A stretch of 64,000 bases of DNA, from assembly GCF_000444875.1 (NCBI RefSeq), contig NC_021985.1:3295535-3359534 (forward strand), given 5' to 3'. This document shows positions 37,505-47,624 of this stretch, one piece after another. This DNA is from Streptomyces collinus Tu 365. GTDB lineage: Bacteria > Actinomycetota > Actinomycetes > Streptomycetales > Streptomycetaceae. How positions within the stretch are numbered: the stretch's first letter is position 1; each line of letters opens with the position of its first letter. The notes beneath the pieces were generated by a model. The model was not told where the DNA came from. It saw nothing but the letters and a program-made list of their open reading frames with translations, and ran no database searches. Both the position numbers and the translations under genes were made by a program.

Positions 37505-39391
37505 TTACAAGTGGCGGCGTCGGGTCGAGACGTGCCGTTCGTACAGCTCCCGTGCCTTGACCGCGGACGATCGGGTCGCGGTCTCGGCCACAGGAACATC
37601 CCACCAGGCCTGCGCCGGAGGCGCGCCCGACACAGTGTCGGACGTTTCGGTCTCCACGTAGACACATGTGGGAGTGTCGGCCGCCCGAGCCTCGGCGAGC
37701 GCCGCGCGCAGGTCCCGAACGGTCTTCGCGCGCAGCACCCGTATACCCAGGCTGGCCGCGTTGGCCGCGAGGTCGACGGGCAGCGGGGCGCCCGTGTAGG
37801 TGCCGTCGTCCGCAGTGAAGCGGTAGGCGGTGCCGAACCGCTCACCGCCCACGGACTCCGACAGACCGCCGATGGACGCGTAGCCGTGGTTCTGCACCAG
37901 CAGGATCTTGATCGCGACGCCCTCCTGCACGGCGGTCACGATCTCCGTCGGCATCATCAGGTACGTGCCGTCGCCGACCAGCGCCCACACGTTCCGCCCG
38001 GGCGCGGCGAGCTTCACCCCGATGGCGGCCGGGATCTCGTAGCCCATGCAGGAGTAGCCGTACTCCAGGTGGTACTGGTCGTAGGAGCGGGTCCGCCACA
38101 GCTTGTGCAGGTCGCCGGGGAGCGAGCCGGCCGCGTTGACGAGGATGTCGGACTCGTCGACCAGGGCGTCGAGGACGCCGAGCACCTGCGGCTGGGTCGG
38201 CCGGACGTCCGGTTCCTCCGCCTCGAAGCAGGCGTCCACCCGCTGCTCCCAGCGCTCCTTGTCCTCGGTGTACTCGGTGACGTAGGAGTCGGCGACCTCG
38301 TAGCCGTGCACGATCAGCGCCTCGGTCAGTTCGGAGAGGCCGCTGCGGGCGTCGGCGACCAGCGGCAGCCCGGCCATCTTGTGCCCGTCGAAGGGCGCGA
38401 TGTTGAGGTTGAGGAAGCGGACGTCCGGGTGGGTGAAGAGGGTGCCGGAGGCGGTGGTGAAGTCGGTGTAGCGGGTGCCCACGCCGATCACCAGGTCCGC
38501 GGTGCGGGCCAGCTCGTCGGCGGTCGCGGTGCCGGTGTGGCCGACGCCGCCGACGTCCTGCGGGTGGTCGTGGCGCAGCGAGCCCTTGCCGGCCTGGGTG
38601 GAGGCGACCGGGACGCGGGTCACCTCGGCGAACTCGGCGAGGGCCTCCTCGGCGCGGCTGTGGTGAACCCCGCCGCCCGCGATGACGAGGGGCCTGCGGG
38701 CCTCGCGGACCGCCCGGACCGCCTCCGCCAGCTCGGCCGGGTCGGCGCCCGGGCGCCGTACGGTCCACACCCGCTCGGCGAAGAACTCCTCCGGCCAGTC
38801 GTACGCCTCCGCCTGGACGTCCTGCGGCAGGGCGAGGGTGACCGCGCCGGTCTCCACCGGGTCGGTCAGGACCCGCATGGCGGCCAGCGCGCCGGGGATC
38901 AGCGCCTCCGGGCGGGTGACCCGGTCGAAGTACCGGGAGACCGGGCGCAAGGTGTCGTTGACCGAGACGTCGCCCGCGTGGGGCACCTCGAGCTGCTGCA
39001 GCACCGGGTCGGCCGGGCGGGCGGCGAAGACGTCGCCGGGCAGCAGCAGGACCGGAAGGTGGTTGACGGTCGCGAGGGCGGCGCCGGTGACCAGGTTGGT
39101 GGCGCCCGGGCCGATCGAGGTGGTCACCGCGTGGGCCGACAGCCGGTTCGACTGGCGGGCGTAGCCGACCGCCGCGTGCACCATGGCCTGTTCGTTGCGG
39201 CCCTGGTGGAAGGGCATGGCGCCGGCGTACTCGACCAGCGCCTGGCCGAGGCCGGCCACGTTGCCGTGCCCGAAGATGCCCCAGGTGGCGCCGATCAGCC
39301 GCTGCCGCCGGCCGTCCCGTTCCGTGTACTGGGCGGTGAGGAAGCGTACGAGTGCCTGCGCGACCGTGAGCCTCGTCGTCGAGGTCGTCAT
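37505..39391 (-). CDS. iolD: 3D-(3,5/4)-trihydroxycyclohexane-1,2-dione hydrolase
   Basis: 628 residues, thiamine-diphosphate enzyme. The C-terminal TPP domain shows GDGTYLMMPTEIVTAVQEG and NHGYASIGGLSESVGGERFG, and the N-terminal PYR domain has the catalytic-Glu region (RNEQAMVHAAVGYARQ). It opens the six-membered ring of the diketo inositol derivative to 5-deoxy-glucuronate. ATG 39391 overlaps the iolB stop (ATGA); the longer upstream frame is inside iolB and unsupported. Confidence 0.93.
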   Translation of the reverse strand: MTTSTTRLTVAQALVRFLTAQYTERDGRRQRLIGATWGIFGHGNVAGLGQALVEYAGAMPFHQGRNEQAMVHAAVGYARQSNRLSAHAVTTSIGPGATNLVTGAALATVNHLPVLLLPGDVFAARPADPVLQQLEVPHAGDVSVNDTLRPVSRYFDRVTRPEALIPGALAAMRVLTDPVETGAVTLALPQDVQAEAYDWPEEFFAERVWTVRRPGADPAELAEAVRAVREARRPLVIAGGGVHHSRAEEALAEFAEVTRVPVASTQAGKGSLRHDHPQDVGGVGHTGTATADELARTADLVIGVGTRYTDFTTASGTLFTHPDVRFLNLNIAPFDGHKMAGLPLVADARSGLSELTEALIVHGYEVADSYVTEYTEDKERWEQRVDACFEAEEPDVRPTQPQVLGVLDALVDESDILVNAAGSLPGDLHKLWRTRSYDQYHLEYGYSCMGYEIPAAIGVKLAAPGRNVWALVGDGTYLMMPTEIVTAVQEGVAIKILLVQNHGYASIGGLSESVGGERFGTAYRFTADDGTYTGAPLPVDLAANAASLGIRVLRAKTVRDLRAALAEARAADTPTCVYVETETSDTVSGAPPAQAWWDVPVAETATRSSAVKARELYERHVSTRRRHL

Positions 39392-40227
39392 CGGTACCCC
39401 CCTGTGCTCGCTGTGTGGTCCGGGTGGAAGCGGATCCGCCACTCGCGGTTCTCACCGGGCCCCGCCATGACGTTCAGGTAGTACATGGCGTGGCCCGGCT
39501 GGGCGATCGACGGGCCGTGCCAGCCGTCGGGGACGAGCACGGCGTCGCCGGAGCGGACCTCGGCGAGGACGTCGGCCCCGCCCTCGCGGGAGGGGAATAC
39601 GCGCTGATAGCCGAAACCGTTCGGTCCGTCGATCTCGAAGTAGTAGATCTCCTCCAGCTCGGACTCCTCACCCGGCCGGTGCTCGTCGTGCTTGTGCGGC
39701 GGGTACGAGGACCAGTTGCCGCCCGGGGTGACCACCTCGACGGCGATCAGCCGGTCGCAGTCGAAGGAGTCGGCGGCGGCGAAGTTGCGCACGTCGCGGG
39801 CGCAGCCGCCGCTGCCGCGGCGCTCGACGGGTACCTCCGGCGCGGGGCCGTAGCGGGCGGGGAGTCGTCGCTCGCACTTCGCTCCTGCCAGGGCGAAGCG
39901 GCCTCCCGCGCCGGAGGCGATCTGGACCCGGGCGTCCCTGGGCGCGTACGCGAAGTCGGAGACGTCCGCGAACACGCTGGTCCGGCCCTGGAGTTGGAAC
40001 TCGGCCTGCCGGGTTGGTGCGGTCTCGATTTGTACGGTACATCCACCTTGCAGCGGAAGGACGATCCATTCGGCGTCCCCCGTGGTGAACGTATGCGTGC
40101 CGTCCGGCGTCAACTCCACGACGCGCAGGCTGCCGTACGTCCAGCCGGCCCGCTCGGGGCCGATGTCGACGGCGTACCGGTCGTTCGCGGTGGCACCCCG
40201 GGGCAGGTGCAGTCCGGTGCTGGTCAT
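39388..40227 (-). CDS. iolB: 5-deoxy-glucuronate isomerase
   Basis: 279 residues, KduI/IolB cupin fold. The metal-binding stretch SSYPPHKHDEHRPGEESELEE and the later VPDGWHGPSIAQPGHAMYYLN are the diagnostic IolB segments. It isomerises 5-deoxy-glucuronate to 5-dehydro-2-deoxy-gluconate. Start at ATG 40227; coupled to iolD at its 3' end and eight bases after the aldolase gene. Confidence 0.93.
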   Translation of the reverse strand: MTSTGLHLPRGATANDRYAVDIGPERAGWTYGSLRVVELTPDGTHTFTTGDAEWIVLPLQGGCTVQIETAPTRQAEFQLQGRTSVFADVSDFAYAPRDARVQIASGAGGRFALAGAKCERRLPARYGPAPEVPVERRGSGGCARDVRNFAAADSFDCDRLIAVEVVTPGGNWSSYPPHKHDEHRPGEESELEEIYYFEIDGPNGFGYQRVFPSREGGADVLAEVRSGDAVLVPDGWHGPSIAQPGHAMYYLNVMAGPGENREWRIRFHPDHTASTGGYR

Positions 40228-40234
40228 GCGTCCC

Positions 40235-41182
40235 TCACAGCAGTCCGACGGCGGTGTCCACGGCGGCGGCCACATCGCCGTCCGCCGGGTACAGCAGCGA
40301 CCGGCCGACCACCAGACCGCGCACGGTGGGCAGTTGGAGTGCCCCGTGCCACTTCTCGTACGCGGCTCCCTGCTCCTGCGGTGAGTCGCCGACGTCGCCC
40401 CCGAGCAGCACGGCCGGCAGGGTGGAGGTCTCCATGACCCGCGCCATGTCGTCGGGGTTCTCGGTGACCGGCACCTTCAGCCAGGTGTAGGCGGAGGAGC
40501 CGCCGAGACCGGAGGCGATGGCGATGGACCGGGTGACCGCCTCGGCGGACAGGTCGTTGCGCAGGGTCCCCTCCGGGGTGCGCCGGCTGATGAACGGCTC
40601 CACGAACAGCGGCAGTCGGCGCGCGGCCATGTCGTCGACGGCGCGGGCGGTGGCCTCCAGGGTGGTCAGGGAGCCGGGGTCGGCGTAGTCGATGCGCAGC
40701 AGCACCTTGCCGGCGTCGAAGCCGAGGCGCTGGATGTCCTCGGGACGGTGGCCGGTGAAGCGGTCGTCGAGTTCGAAGCTCGCGCCCCGCAGGCCGCCGC
40801 GGTTCATCGAGCCCATGACGATCCGGTGGTCGAGGGCGCCGAGCAGCAGCAGGTCGTCCAGGATGTCGGCGGTGGCGAGGACGCCGTCGACGCCGGGCCG
40901 GGACAGCGCGAGGCACAGGCGTTCGAGGAGGTCGGCGCGGTTGGCCATGGCGAGTTCGCGGTCGCCGACGCCGAGCGCGCCGCGGGCCGGGTGGTCGGCG
41001 GCGACGATCATCAGGCGGCCGGTTTCGCTCAGCAGCGGACGGCGGGCCCGGCGGGCGGCGGCCTCCGCTATCGCCTCGGGGTGGTGGGTGCGGGTGTGGA
41101 CCAGCGCGGCGACGTCCACGCGGGGCCGGCGGGCCGCGTCGCCGCCCCCGGTGTGGGTGCCCGCCACCCGGCCGGCCCTCAC
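40235..41182 (-). CDS. Cgl0159-type (beta/alpha)8 protein, probable 5-dehydro-2-deoxyphosphogluconate aldolase
   Basis: 315 residues. LMIVAADHPARGALG near the N-terminus, GVDGVLATADILDDLLLLGAL, KVLLRIDYADPGS, LPLFVEPFIS and VVGRSLLYPADGD define the barrel family known from actinomycete inositol clusters. Lys in the KVLLRIDY or TWLKVPV strands is a candidate Schiff-base residue. By position it should cleave the phosphorylated gluconate made by iolC, the role of IolJ in Bacillus; that function is inferred. GTG 41182 overlaps the iolC stop (GTGA). Confidence 0.8.
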   Translation of the reverse strand: MRAGRVAGTHTGGGDAARRPRVDVAALVHTRTHHPEAIAEAAARRARRPLLSETGRLMIVAADHPARGALGVGDRELAMANRADLLERLCLALSRPGVDGVLATADILDDLLLLGALDHRIVMGSMNRGGLRGASFELDDRFTGHRPEDIQRLGFDAGKVLLRIDYADPGSLTTLEATARAVDDMAARRLPLFVEPFISRRTPEGTLRNDLSAEAVTRSIAIASGLGGSSAYTWLKVPVTENPDDMARVMETSTLPAVLLGGDVGDSPQEQGAAYEKWHGALQLPTVRGLVVGRSLLYPADGDVAAAVDTAVGLL

Positions 41183-42128
41183 CGCACCGCTCCACTGTCG
41201 AGCGCGGCGGCCACCTCGTCCGGGGTGGGCATCGCCGAGGAGCACTCCAGGCGGGAGGCGACGATGGCGCCGGCCGCGTTGGCGTGCCGCATGACGGTCT
41301 CCAGGTCCCGGTCCGCGAGCAGTCCGTGGCACAGGGAGCCGCCGAAGGCGTCGCCGGCGCCGAGGCCGTTGAGGACGGTGACCGGCAGGGGCGGGACCTC
41401 GGCCGACTCCCCGGAGGCGCTGACCGCCAGGACGCCCTTGGGACCCTGCTTGACCACGGCGAGCTCGACGCCGGCGGCCAGCAGCGCGCGGGCCGCCGCG
41501 TGGGGGTCGCGCAGCCCGGTGGCGACCTCCACCTCGTCGAGGTTGCCGACGGCGACGGTGGTGTGGCGCAGGGCCTCGGCGTAGAAGGGGCGGGCCTGGT
41601 CCGGGTGGGTCCAGAACATCGGCCGCCAGTCGAGGTCGAAGACGGTCGTGCCGGACCGGGCGCGGTGGGCGAGGGCCGCGAGGGTCGCCGTGCGGCTCGG
41701 CTCCTCGCTCAGGCCGGTGCCGGTGACCCAGAAGACGCGGGTGTCCCGGACGGCGTCGAGGTCCAGTTCGTGGGGGTGGATCTCCAGGTCGGGGGCCTTG
41801 GGGCGGCGGTAGAAGTAGAGCGGGAAGTCGTCGGGCGGGAAGACCTCGCAGAAGGTGACGGGCGTGGGCAGGCCGGCCACCGGGGTGACCCAGCGGTCGT
41901 CGACGCCGAAGCCGCGCAGGGCCTCGTGCAGATAGGCGCCGAACGGGTCGTCGCCGGTACGGGTGATCACGGCGGTGCGGCGGCCGAGGCGGGCGGCGGC
42001 GACCGCGACGTTCGCCGCCGATCCGCCGAGGAACTTTCCGAAGGACGACACCTGGGCGAGCGGGACGCCGGTCTGCAGGGGGTAGAGGTCCACTCCGACC
42101 GCCCCATCGTGATCAGGTCGTACGCCAT
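41179..42128 (-). CDS. iolC: 5-dehydro-2-deoxygluconokinase, with apparent N-terminal frameshift
   Basis: PfkB/ribokinase-family kinase: FGKFLGGSAANVAVAAARLG (substrate glycine loop) and VLNGLGAGDAFGGSLCHGL (anion hole and catalytic Asp). It phosphorylates 5-dehydro-2-deoxygluconate at O6. The natural start MAYDLITMGR (ATG 42128) is one base out of frame with VDLYPLQTG onward; one missing base near 42100, in a GGGGCGG run, explains it. The intact frame alone could start at a GTG at 42093, but that loses the first beta strand, and no ribosome binding site precedes it. Either a real mutation or a base-calling error. Confidence 0.82.
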
Positions 42129-42158
42129 CGGCTTCCCTTCGTCACGGCTCCTCCCGGC

Positions 42159-42240
42159 TTTGTAGTCCTGCCCGCCGAACCCTGTCAATGTTTTGTCCGG
42201 ACATTCGGACCAGTGCTTGACACCTCTTTCCGTGGCCCTT
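42159..42240. promoter_or_regulatory. Divergent promoters and candidate operator of the inositol genes
   Basis: On the minus strand TTGACA (42188-42183) is 18 bases from TACAAA, reading into iolC. On the plus strand TTGACA at 42217-42222 reads toward the TIM-barrel gene with a poor -10. Between them GTCCGGAC (a perfect palindrome) and ATTCGGAC stand as a direct repeat, a likely operator for both directions. Confidence 0.5.
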
Positions 42241-42253
42241 CACGCTGGCGGCC

Positions 42254-43168
42254 ATGACGTCCTTGTCACCCTCCTCACTGTCCCGTATCCGGATCGGATC
42301 GGCGCCCGACTCCTGGGGTGTGTGGTTCCCGGACGACCCGCGGCAGGTGCCGTGGCGGCGCTTCCTAGACGAGGTGGCCGCGTCGGGCTACGAGTGGATC
42401 GAACTCGGCCCCTATGGCTACCTGCCGACCGATCCCGCGGTGCTCGCCGAGGAGACCGGCCGGCGCGGCCTGAAGGTGTCGGCCGGCACGGTCTTCACGG
42501 GCCTGCACCACGGCGCCGCCGTGTGGGACGAGACCTGGGCGCACGTCGGCGACATCGCCGCCCTGACCCGGGCGACGGGCGCCCGCCACCTCGTCGTCAT
42601 CCCGTCCTTCTGGCGCGACGACAAGACGGGTCAGGTGCTGGAGCCCGCCACCCTCACCGCCGGGCAGTGGCGCGACCTGACCTCGCTGACCGAACGCCTC
42701 GGCCGCGAGGTGCGCGAGCGGTACGGGCTGACGGTCGTCGTCCACCCGCACGCCGACACCCACATCGACAGCGAGGAGAACGTCGCCCGCTTCCTCGACG
42801 GCACCGACCCCGACCTGGTGTCGCTCTGCCTGGACACCGGGCACTACGCGTACTGCGGCGGGGACAGCGTCAAGCTGATCGAGACCTACGGCGAGCGGAT
42901 CGGCTATCTGCACCTCAAGCAGGTCGACCCGGAGATCCTGGCCGACGTGCGCGCGAGCGGCACGCCGTTCGGCCCCGCGGTCGCGCGGGGCGTGATGTGC
43001 GAACCTCCGTCCGGCGTGCCCGACCTGGAACCGGTGCTCAGGGCCGCGCGGCGGCTGGACGTCGACCTGTTCGCGATCGTCGAGCAGGACATGTACCCCT
43101 GCGAGCCGGACGCGCCGCTGCCGATCGCCCGGCGCACCCGGGCGTTCCTGCGGTCGTGCGGGGTGTAG
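42254..43168 (+). CDS. Inositol-type sugar isomerase/dehydratase, xylose isomerase-like TIM barrel
   Basis: 304 residues. IRIGSAPDSWGVWFP opens the barrel; metal ligands are likely in VVVHPHADTHIDS, SLCLDTGHYAYCGGD, GYLHLKQVDPE and FAIVEQDMYP. This family includes inosose dehydratases (IolE) and inosose isomerases (IolH/IolI); the start and the cluster make an inosose-processing role likely, but which reaction cannot be told from sequence alone. Divergent from the iolC unit across a shared promoter region. Confidence 0.8.
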   Translation: MTSLSPSSLSRIRIGSAPDSWGVWFPDDPRQVPWRRFLDEVAASGYEWIELGPYGYLPTDPAVLAEETGRRGLKVSAGTVFTGLHHGAAVWDETWAHVGDIAALTRATGARHLVVIPSFWRDDKTGQVLEPATLTAGQWRDLTSLTERLGREVRERYGLTVVVHPHADTHIDSEENVARFLDGTDPDLVSLCLDTGHYAYCGGDSVKLIETYGERIGYLHLKQVDPEILADVRASGTPFGPAVARGVMCEPPSGVPDLEPVLRAARRLDVDLFAIVEQDMYPCEPDAPLPIARRTRAFLRSCGV

Positions 43169-43208
43169 GAACGCCCGGAGCAAGCGCCCGGGGTACGCGT
43201 CCGGGTGG

Positions 43209-43409
43209 TCAGTCCCCTCTCCGGCCCCGGTTGCCCGGCCGGGAGGCGACCCAGGTGCGGACGGTGTCCGCGTACCAGTAGGGCTTGCCGCCCTCCACGT
43301 GGTCGGGATCGGGCAGCAGGCCGTGCTTGCGGTAGGACCGTACGGTGTCCGGCTGCACCCGGATGTGTGCCGCGATCTCCTTGTAGGACCAGAGCCTTCG
43401 GTCGGTCAT
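43209..43409 (-). CDS. Small MerR/excisionase-type HTH protein
   Basis: 66 residues. WSYKEIAAHIRVQPDTVRSYRKHGLLPDPD is a helix-turn-helix of the AlpA/MerR N-terminal type, followed by KPYWYADTVRTWVASRPG, the usual winged continuation. Basic C-terminus. Start at ATG 43409, with GGAGG eight bases upstream, rather than the GTG nine bases earlier. Such small proteins act as transcription factors (as BldC does) or excisionases; no other element genes are nearby, so a regulator is more likely. Confidence 0.8.
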   Translation of the reverse strand: MTDRRLWSYKEIAAHIRVQPDTVRSYRKHGLLPDPDHVEGGKPYWYADTVRTWVASRPGNRGRRGD

Positions 43410-43722
43410 GAGTCGCACCTCCCTGCGCGCGCCGCGGCGGCGGCCGGGGGCGGCCGTCGGGGGAGCCGGGCGCTGCGCTGGCGATCACCAAGCCTGTGCC
43501 CGGTGAACGACGCTGCGTGACGATGCGACTACGGCTGTGGACCGGGTGTGACCGAGAGCCCGCGTACACGCGACATGTGTGACGGAAGGCGGGTGTTTGT
43601 GACGCACCCGCAGCAAAGGCGGGCCCCGGTGTCCGGGCGGGTCGCGTTGACATGAGGCGCCCGGACGCGCCCGCCGGGAAAAGCACCTGTGCCCCGTCAG
43701 CCTCGTGGGGCACAGTCGTCCC
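43410..43722. other. Gap between divergent HTH and GNAT genes, with a start-proximal hairpin
   Basis: No gene seen. CTGTGCCCC (43687-43695) pairs perfectly with GGGGCACAG (43707-43715), ending eight bases before the acetyltransferase ATG, and there is no clear Shine-Dalgarno sequence. The hairpin could hide the start region. Confidence 0.5.
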
Positions 43723-44286
43723 ATGAGCTTCTCCGTCAAACCCGTCCTGACCGGCCGGAAGACCGTGCTGCGTCCCTTCACCGAGGCGGACGCGGCCGCC
43801 ATGTGGGAGATCGTCGGCGACCCCGAGGTCGTCCGCTTCACCTTCGAGCCGTCGACCGAGCTGACCGAGGAGGGGCTGCGCTCCTGGTACGGCTCCCGGG
43901 CCGGTGCTCCCGACCGGCTGGACCTGGCCGTCACCGACCCGGAGACCGGGGAGGTGCTGGGCGAGGCCGTCCTGTACGGCTACGACCCGGACGGACGCAG
44001 CTGCACCTTCCGCACCCTGATCGGCCCCCGGGGCCGTGGCCGGGGCATCGGCACCGAGGCGACCCGGCTGATCGTCGCCCACGCCTTCGGTGAACTCGGA
44101 CTGCACCGGATCGAGCTCGCGGCCTGGGCGCACAACCACCGGGCCCTGCGCGTCTACGAGAAGGCCGGCTTCGTGGTCGAAGGCGTCAAACGGGAGGTGC
44201 AGCTCCGGGACGGCGTCTGGGCCGACGAGGTGATCATGTCGATCCTCGACCGCGAGTGGGCCGCGCTCAGCGCCACGGCTCGATGA
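43723..44286 (+). CDS. GNAT acetyltransferase, RimJ/RimL type
   Basis: 187 residues. [24 protein letters not shown], the acetyl-CoA loop [20 protein letters not shown], and [24 protein letters not shown] are the three classical GNAT blocks of the ribosomal-protein/antibiotic acetyltransferase group. Substrate unknown. ATG 43723 is preferred over a GTG at 43705. Its 3' end overlaps the convergent dehydrogenase by 20 bases. Confidence 0.85.
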   Translation: MSFSVKPVLTGRKTVLRPFTEADAAAMWEIVGDPEVVRFTFEPSTELTEEGLRSWYGSRAGAPDRLDLAVTDPETGEVLGEAVLYGYDPDGRSCTFRTLIGPRGRGRGIGTEATRLIVAHAFGELGLHRIELAAWAHNHRALRVYEKAGFVVEGVKREVQLRDGVWADEVIMSILDREWAALSATAR

Positions 44287-45310
44287 CCGTGACTCCCGCT
44301 CCGGGCGCGGACCCCATGGCGGCGAGGGCGGCCGGGGCCGCGTCGAGGGCGATCGTCCGGGTCACCAGCAGGTCGGGGCGGAGCGCCCCGGACCTGACCA
44401 GCTCCAGCATCCCGGGGTAGGCGTGCGCGGCCATGCCGTGGCTGCCGAGGAGTTCGAGCTCCAGGGCGATGGCACGGGCCAGCGGGACGGGGGTGGTGCC
44501 GTCCACCGAGGGCAGCAGGCCCACCTGGACGTGCCGGCCCCGGCGGCGCAAAGAGCCGACGGAGGAAGCGCAGGTCGCGGGCGAGCCGAGGGCGTCCAGG
44601 GAGAGGTGGGCGCCGCCGCCGGTCAGCTCCCGGACGGCGGCCGCCGGATCGGCCGTGCCGGTCGCGTCGACGCACGCGGCGGCGCCGAAGCTCCGCGCCA
44701 GGCCGAGGGCCTCGGACGAGACGTCGACGGCCACCACCCGGGCCCCCGAGGCCGCCGCGATCATCACCGCCGAAAGACCGACCCCGCCGCAGCCGTGCAC
44801 CGCGACCCACTCCCCCGCCGCCACCCGGCCCTGGCGCACCACCGCGCGGAAGGCGGTGGCGAAGCGGCAGCCGAGGGCGGCGGCCGTGGCGTACGCCATC
44901 CCGTCGGGGATCGCGACCAGGTTCACGTCGGCGTGGTCGAGGGCCACGAACTGGGCGAAGGAGCCCCAGTGGTGGAAGCCCGGCTGGGTCTGGCGCTCGC
45001 ACACCTGCTGGTCGCCGGCCGCGCAGGACGGGCAGGTGCCGCAGGCGCAGACGAAGGGCACGGTGACCCGGTCGCCGGGCCGCCACCCGGTCACCCGGGA
45101 TCCCACCGCCTCGACCACACCGGCGAGTTCGTGCCCCGGTACATGGGGCAGGGTGATGTCCGGGTCGTGCCCCATCCAGCCGTGCCAGTCGCTGCGGCAC
45201 AGCCCGGTCGCCTCGACGCGGACGACGACCCCGTGCTCCGCGGGCTCCGGGTCCGGCACCTCCCGCACGGCGGCCGGCTCTCCGTACTGCTCGAACACCA
45301 CGGCTCTCAT
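44267..45310 (-). CDS. Zinc-dependent alcohol dehydrogenase
   Basis: 347 residues, medium-chain dehydrogenase. Catalytic zinc ligands: Cys in [12 protein letters not shown] and the Glu of [12 protein letters not shown]. The structural zinc loop [17 protein letters not shown] has four cysteines. The cofactor fold shows [27 protein letters not shown], with Asp suggesting NAD. Substrate unknown. AAGGG lies before ATG 45310. It begins 31 bases after the MMPL gene on the same strand, so co-transcription is possible. Confidence 0.88.
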   Translation of the reverse strand: MRAVVFEQYGEPAAVREVPDPEPAEHGVVVRVEATGLCRSDWHGWMGHDPDITLPHVPGHELAGVVEAVGSRVTGWRPGDRVTVPFVCACGTCPSCAAGDQQVCERQTQPGFHHWGSFAQFVALDHADVNLVAIPDGMAYATAAALGCRFATAFRAVVRQGRVAAGEWVAVHGCGGVGLSAVMIAAASGARVVAVDVSSEALGLARSFGAAACVDATGTADPAAAVRELTGGGAHLSLDALGSPATCASSVGSLRRRGRHVQVGLLPSVDGTTPVPLARAIALELELLGSHGMAAHAYPGMLELVRSGALRPDLLVTRTIALDAAPAALAAMGSAPGAGVTVIEPWR

Positions 45311-45341
45311 GCGCCCCACCCTTCCATGGCGGCCGGCGGCC

Positions 45342-47564
45342 TCACACCCCGGCCGTCTCCTTCACCTGCGCGGGCGCGGCCGGCTCGCCCTCGCTGAGCC
45401 CGAACCTGCGGTGGAAGCGGCGCAGCGGGGCCGGGGCCCACCAGGTGGCGCGGCCGGTGAGCCGCATGATCGCCGGGACCAGCAGGCTGCGCACGACCAT
45501 CGCGTCCATCAGCACCGCGAGGGCGATGCCGAGGCCGAGCATCTTGGTGTTGGTGACCCGGGAGGTGCCGATGGCGACCATGACGACCGCGAGGATGACC
45601 GCCGCCGCCGTGATCAGCCCGCCGGTGCGCTGGAGGCCGTGGCGGACCGCCTCGTTGTGGTCGCCGGTGCGGTCGTACTCCTCCTTGATGCGGGAGAGAA
45701 GGAAGACCCCGTAGTCCATGGAGAGCCCGAAGGCCACGCAGAACATGAGGACGGGCAGGGTGGTCTCGATCGAGCCGGGGCTGGTGAAGCCGAGCCACCG
45801 GGAGAGGTGGCCGTCCTGGAACACCCAGACCACCGCGCCGAACATCGCCGTCAGGCTGAGCGCGTTGAGCACCACCGCCTGCAGGGGGATCAGCACGCTG
45901 CCGGTGAGCAGGAAGACCAGCAGCAGCGTGACGATCGCGATGAACGCCCCCGCCCAGGGCAGCCGCTCGCCTATCGCGTGCTTGGAGTCGACGAGGACGG
46001 CGGCCGTGCCGGTCACCTGGGTGCCGAAGGGGGCCTTCAGCGCGCGCAGGTCGCCGACCAGCCGCTGGGCGGCGCCGTCGACGGCCTCGCCCCGGGGCTG
46101 CACGGTGAAGTAGGCCGTGTCGCCGTGGACCAGCGGGCCGTCGACCCGGGCCACCTCGGGCAGGGCGGCGACCCGCTCCTCGTAGGCGGCGTACTGCGCC
46201 CGGGTGGCCCGGCCCTCGGCGAGGACCTCCAGGCCGCCGCCGGGGCTGCCGGGGAAGCCGTCCCGCAGGTGCTGCTGCACCACGTGCGACTCGGCGCTCG
46301 ACGGAAGCTGGCGGTCGTCCGCGGTGCCGAACCGCACGCCCGTGAAGGGGAGCCCCAGGATCACCAGCAGGACGGTGGTGCCGACGGCGAAGAGCGGGGC
46401 GCGGCGCATCACGAGCGTGGCCGTCCGGGCCCAGGCGGTGCCCTCGGTACCGGGCCGGCCCCGTTCCCTCCCCCGGCGCAGCAGGCGGCGCAGATCGAGG
46501 GAGTTGACCCGGTGGCCGAGCAGGACCAGGGCCGCCGGGAGCAGGATGAGGGCGGCCGCCGCGGCGAGCAGGACCACGGCGATGCCGGCGTAGGCGAAGG
46601 ACCGCAGGAAGTACTGCGGGAAGACCATCATGGCGGCCAGGGAGACCGCCACGGTGAGGGCGGAGAACAGGACCGTGCGCCCGGCCGTGCGCAGGGTGGT
46701 GCCGATCGCGGTCAGCGGGTCGGCCCCGGCGGACAGCTCCTCGCGGTAGCGGCGGACGATGAAGAGGGCGTAGTCGATGGCGAGCCCGAGGCCGAGGGCG
46801 GTGGTGAGGTTCAGCGCGAACACCGAGACGTCGGTGAAGGCCGTCAGGCCACGCAGCACCGCGTTGGTGCCGAGGATCGCGACGATGCCGATGCCCAGCG
46901 GCAGCATGGCCGCGACGGCACTGCCGAAGACCATCACGAGCAGCACCAGGGTGATCGGCAGGGCGATCATCTCGGCGCGGGTGAGGTCCTCCTTGATGGT
47001 CGTCTGCATCTCGTGCCGTACCGCGACGATGCCGCCGATCCTCACCTGGAGCGGGCCGTGCGTGCCCCGGTAGCGGGGTGCCAGGCGGTCGAGGGTCCTG
47101 CCCATCGCGTTCTCGTCGCCGGTGATGCGGGCCGCGATCAGGGCCTCGTGGCCGTCCTTGGCGCGCAGGGCGGGGGCCGCGGCGGGGGTGGCCTGCCAGT
47201 AGGAGCCGACGCCGGTCACGCCGTGCTCCGCGCTCAGCCGTCCGGCCACGCGGCGGGCCTCGGCGGTGACCGCCGGGTCGTCGACCGAGGCGCGGCCGGC
47301 GTCCACCAGCAGGAGCAGGTTGGGCTGGGAGTCGGGGAACTCGCGCTCCAGCGCCTTGGTCGCGTAGGTCGACTCGGCGGCCGGGTCCTCCCAGCCGCCG
47401 CTGCCCAGATGGTCGGCGACCCCGCTGCCGGCCAGCACGGCGAGCGCCGTGAGCACGAGGGCCACCAGCAGCGACAGACGCGGGCGGGCGGTGACGAAGC
47501 GGGTCCAGGCGCCGGGCCGGGGCGGTCCGTCCTCGTCGGGCGTCGCCTTGTTGACTTCGGTCAT
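45342..47564 (-). CDS. MMPL/RND family membrane transporter
   Basis: 740 residues with about twelve transmembrane helices in two repeats, each with a large extracellular loop after the first helix. [22 protein letters not shown] and [22 protein letters not shown] are the paired MMPL signatures carrying the proton-relay Asp/Tyr residues. Such proteins export lipids, lipid-linked metabolites or drugs. Divergent from a TetR gene, whose operator lies over its promoter. Confidence 0.9.
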   Translation of the reverse strand: MTEVNKATPDEDGPPRPGAWTRFVTARPRLSLLVALVLTALAVLAGSGVADHLGSGGWEDPAAESTYATKALEREFPDSQPNLLLLVDAGRASVDDPAVTAEARRVAGRLSAEHGVTGVGSYWQATPAAAPALRAKDGHEALIAARITGDENAMGRTLDRLAPRYRGTHGPLQVRIGGIVAVRHEMQTTIKEDLTRAEMIALPITLVLLVMVFGSAVAAMLPLGIGIVAILGTNAVLRGLTAFTDVSVFALNLTTALGLGLAIDYALFIVRRYREELSAGADPLTAIGTTLRTAGRTVLFSALTVAVSLAAMMVFPQYFLRSFAYAGIAVVLLAAAAALILLPAALVLLGHRVNSLDLRRLLRRGRERGRPGTEGTAWARTATLVMRRAPLFAVGTTVLLVILGLPFTGVRFGTADDRQLPSSAESHVVQQHLRDGFPGSPGGGLEVLAEGRATRAQYAAYEERVAALPEVARVDGPLVHGDTAYFTVQPRGEAVDGAAQRLVGDLRALKAPFGTQVTGTAAVLVDSKHAIGERLPWAGAFIAIVTLLLVFLLTGSVLIPLQAVVLNALSLTAMFGAVVWVFQDGHLSRWLGFTSPGSIETTLPVLMFCVAFGLSMDYGVFLLSRIKEEYDRTGDHNEAVRHGLQRTGGLITAAAVILAVVMVAIGTSRVTNTKMLGLGIALAVLMDAMVVRSLLVPAIMRLTGRATWWAPAPLRRFHRRFGLSEGEPAAPAQVKETAGV

Positions 47565-47624
47565 CGTGCGGTGTCCCCTTCACCGTGACCCACATCTGTG
47601 CAGGCAGGCAGCATGGGTCGGTCA

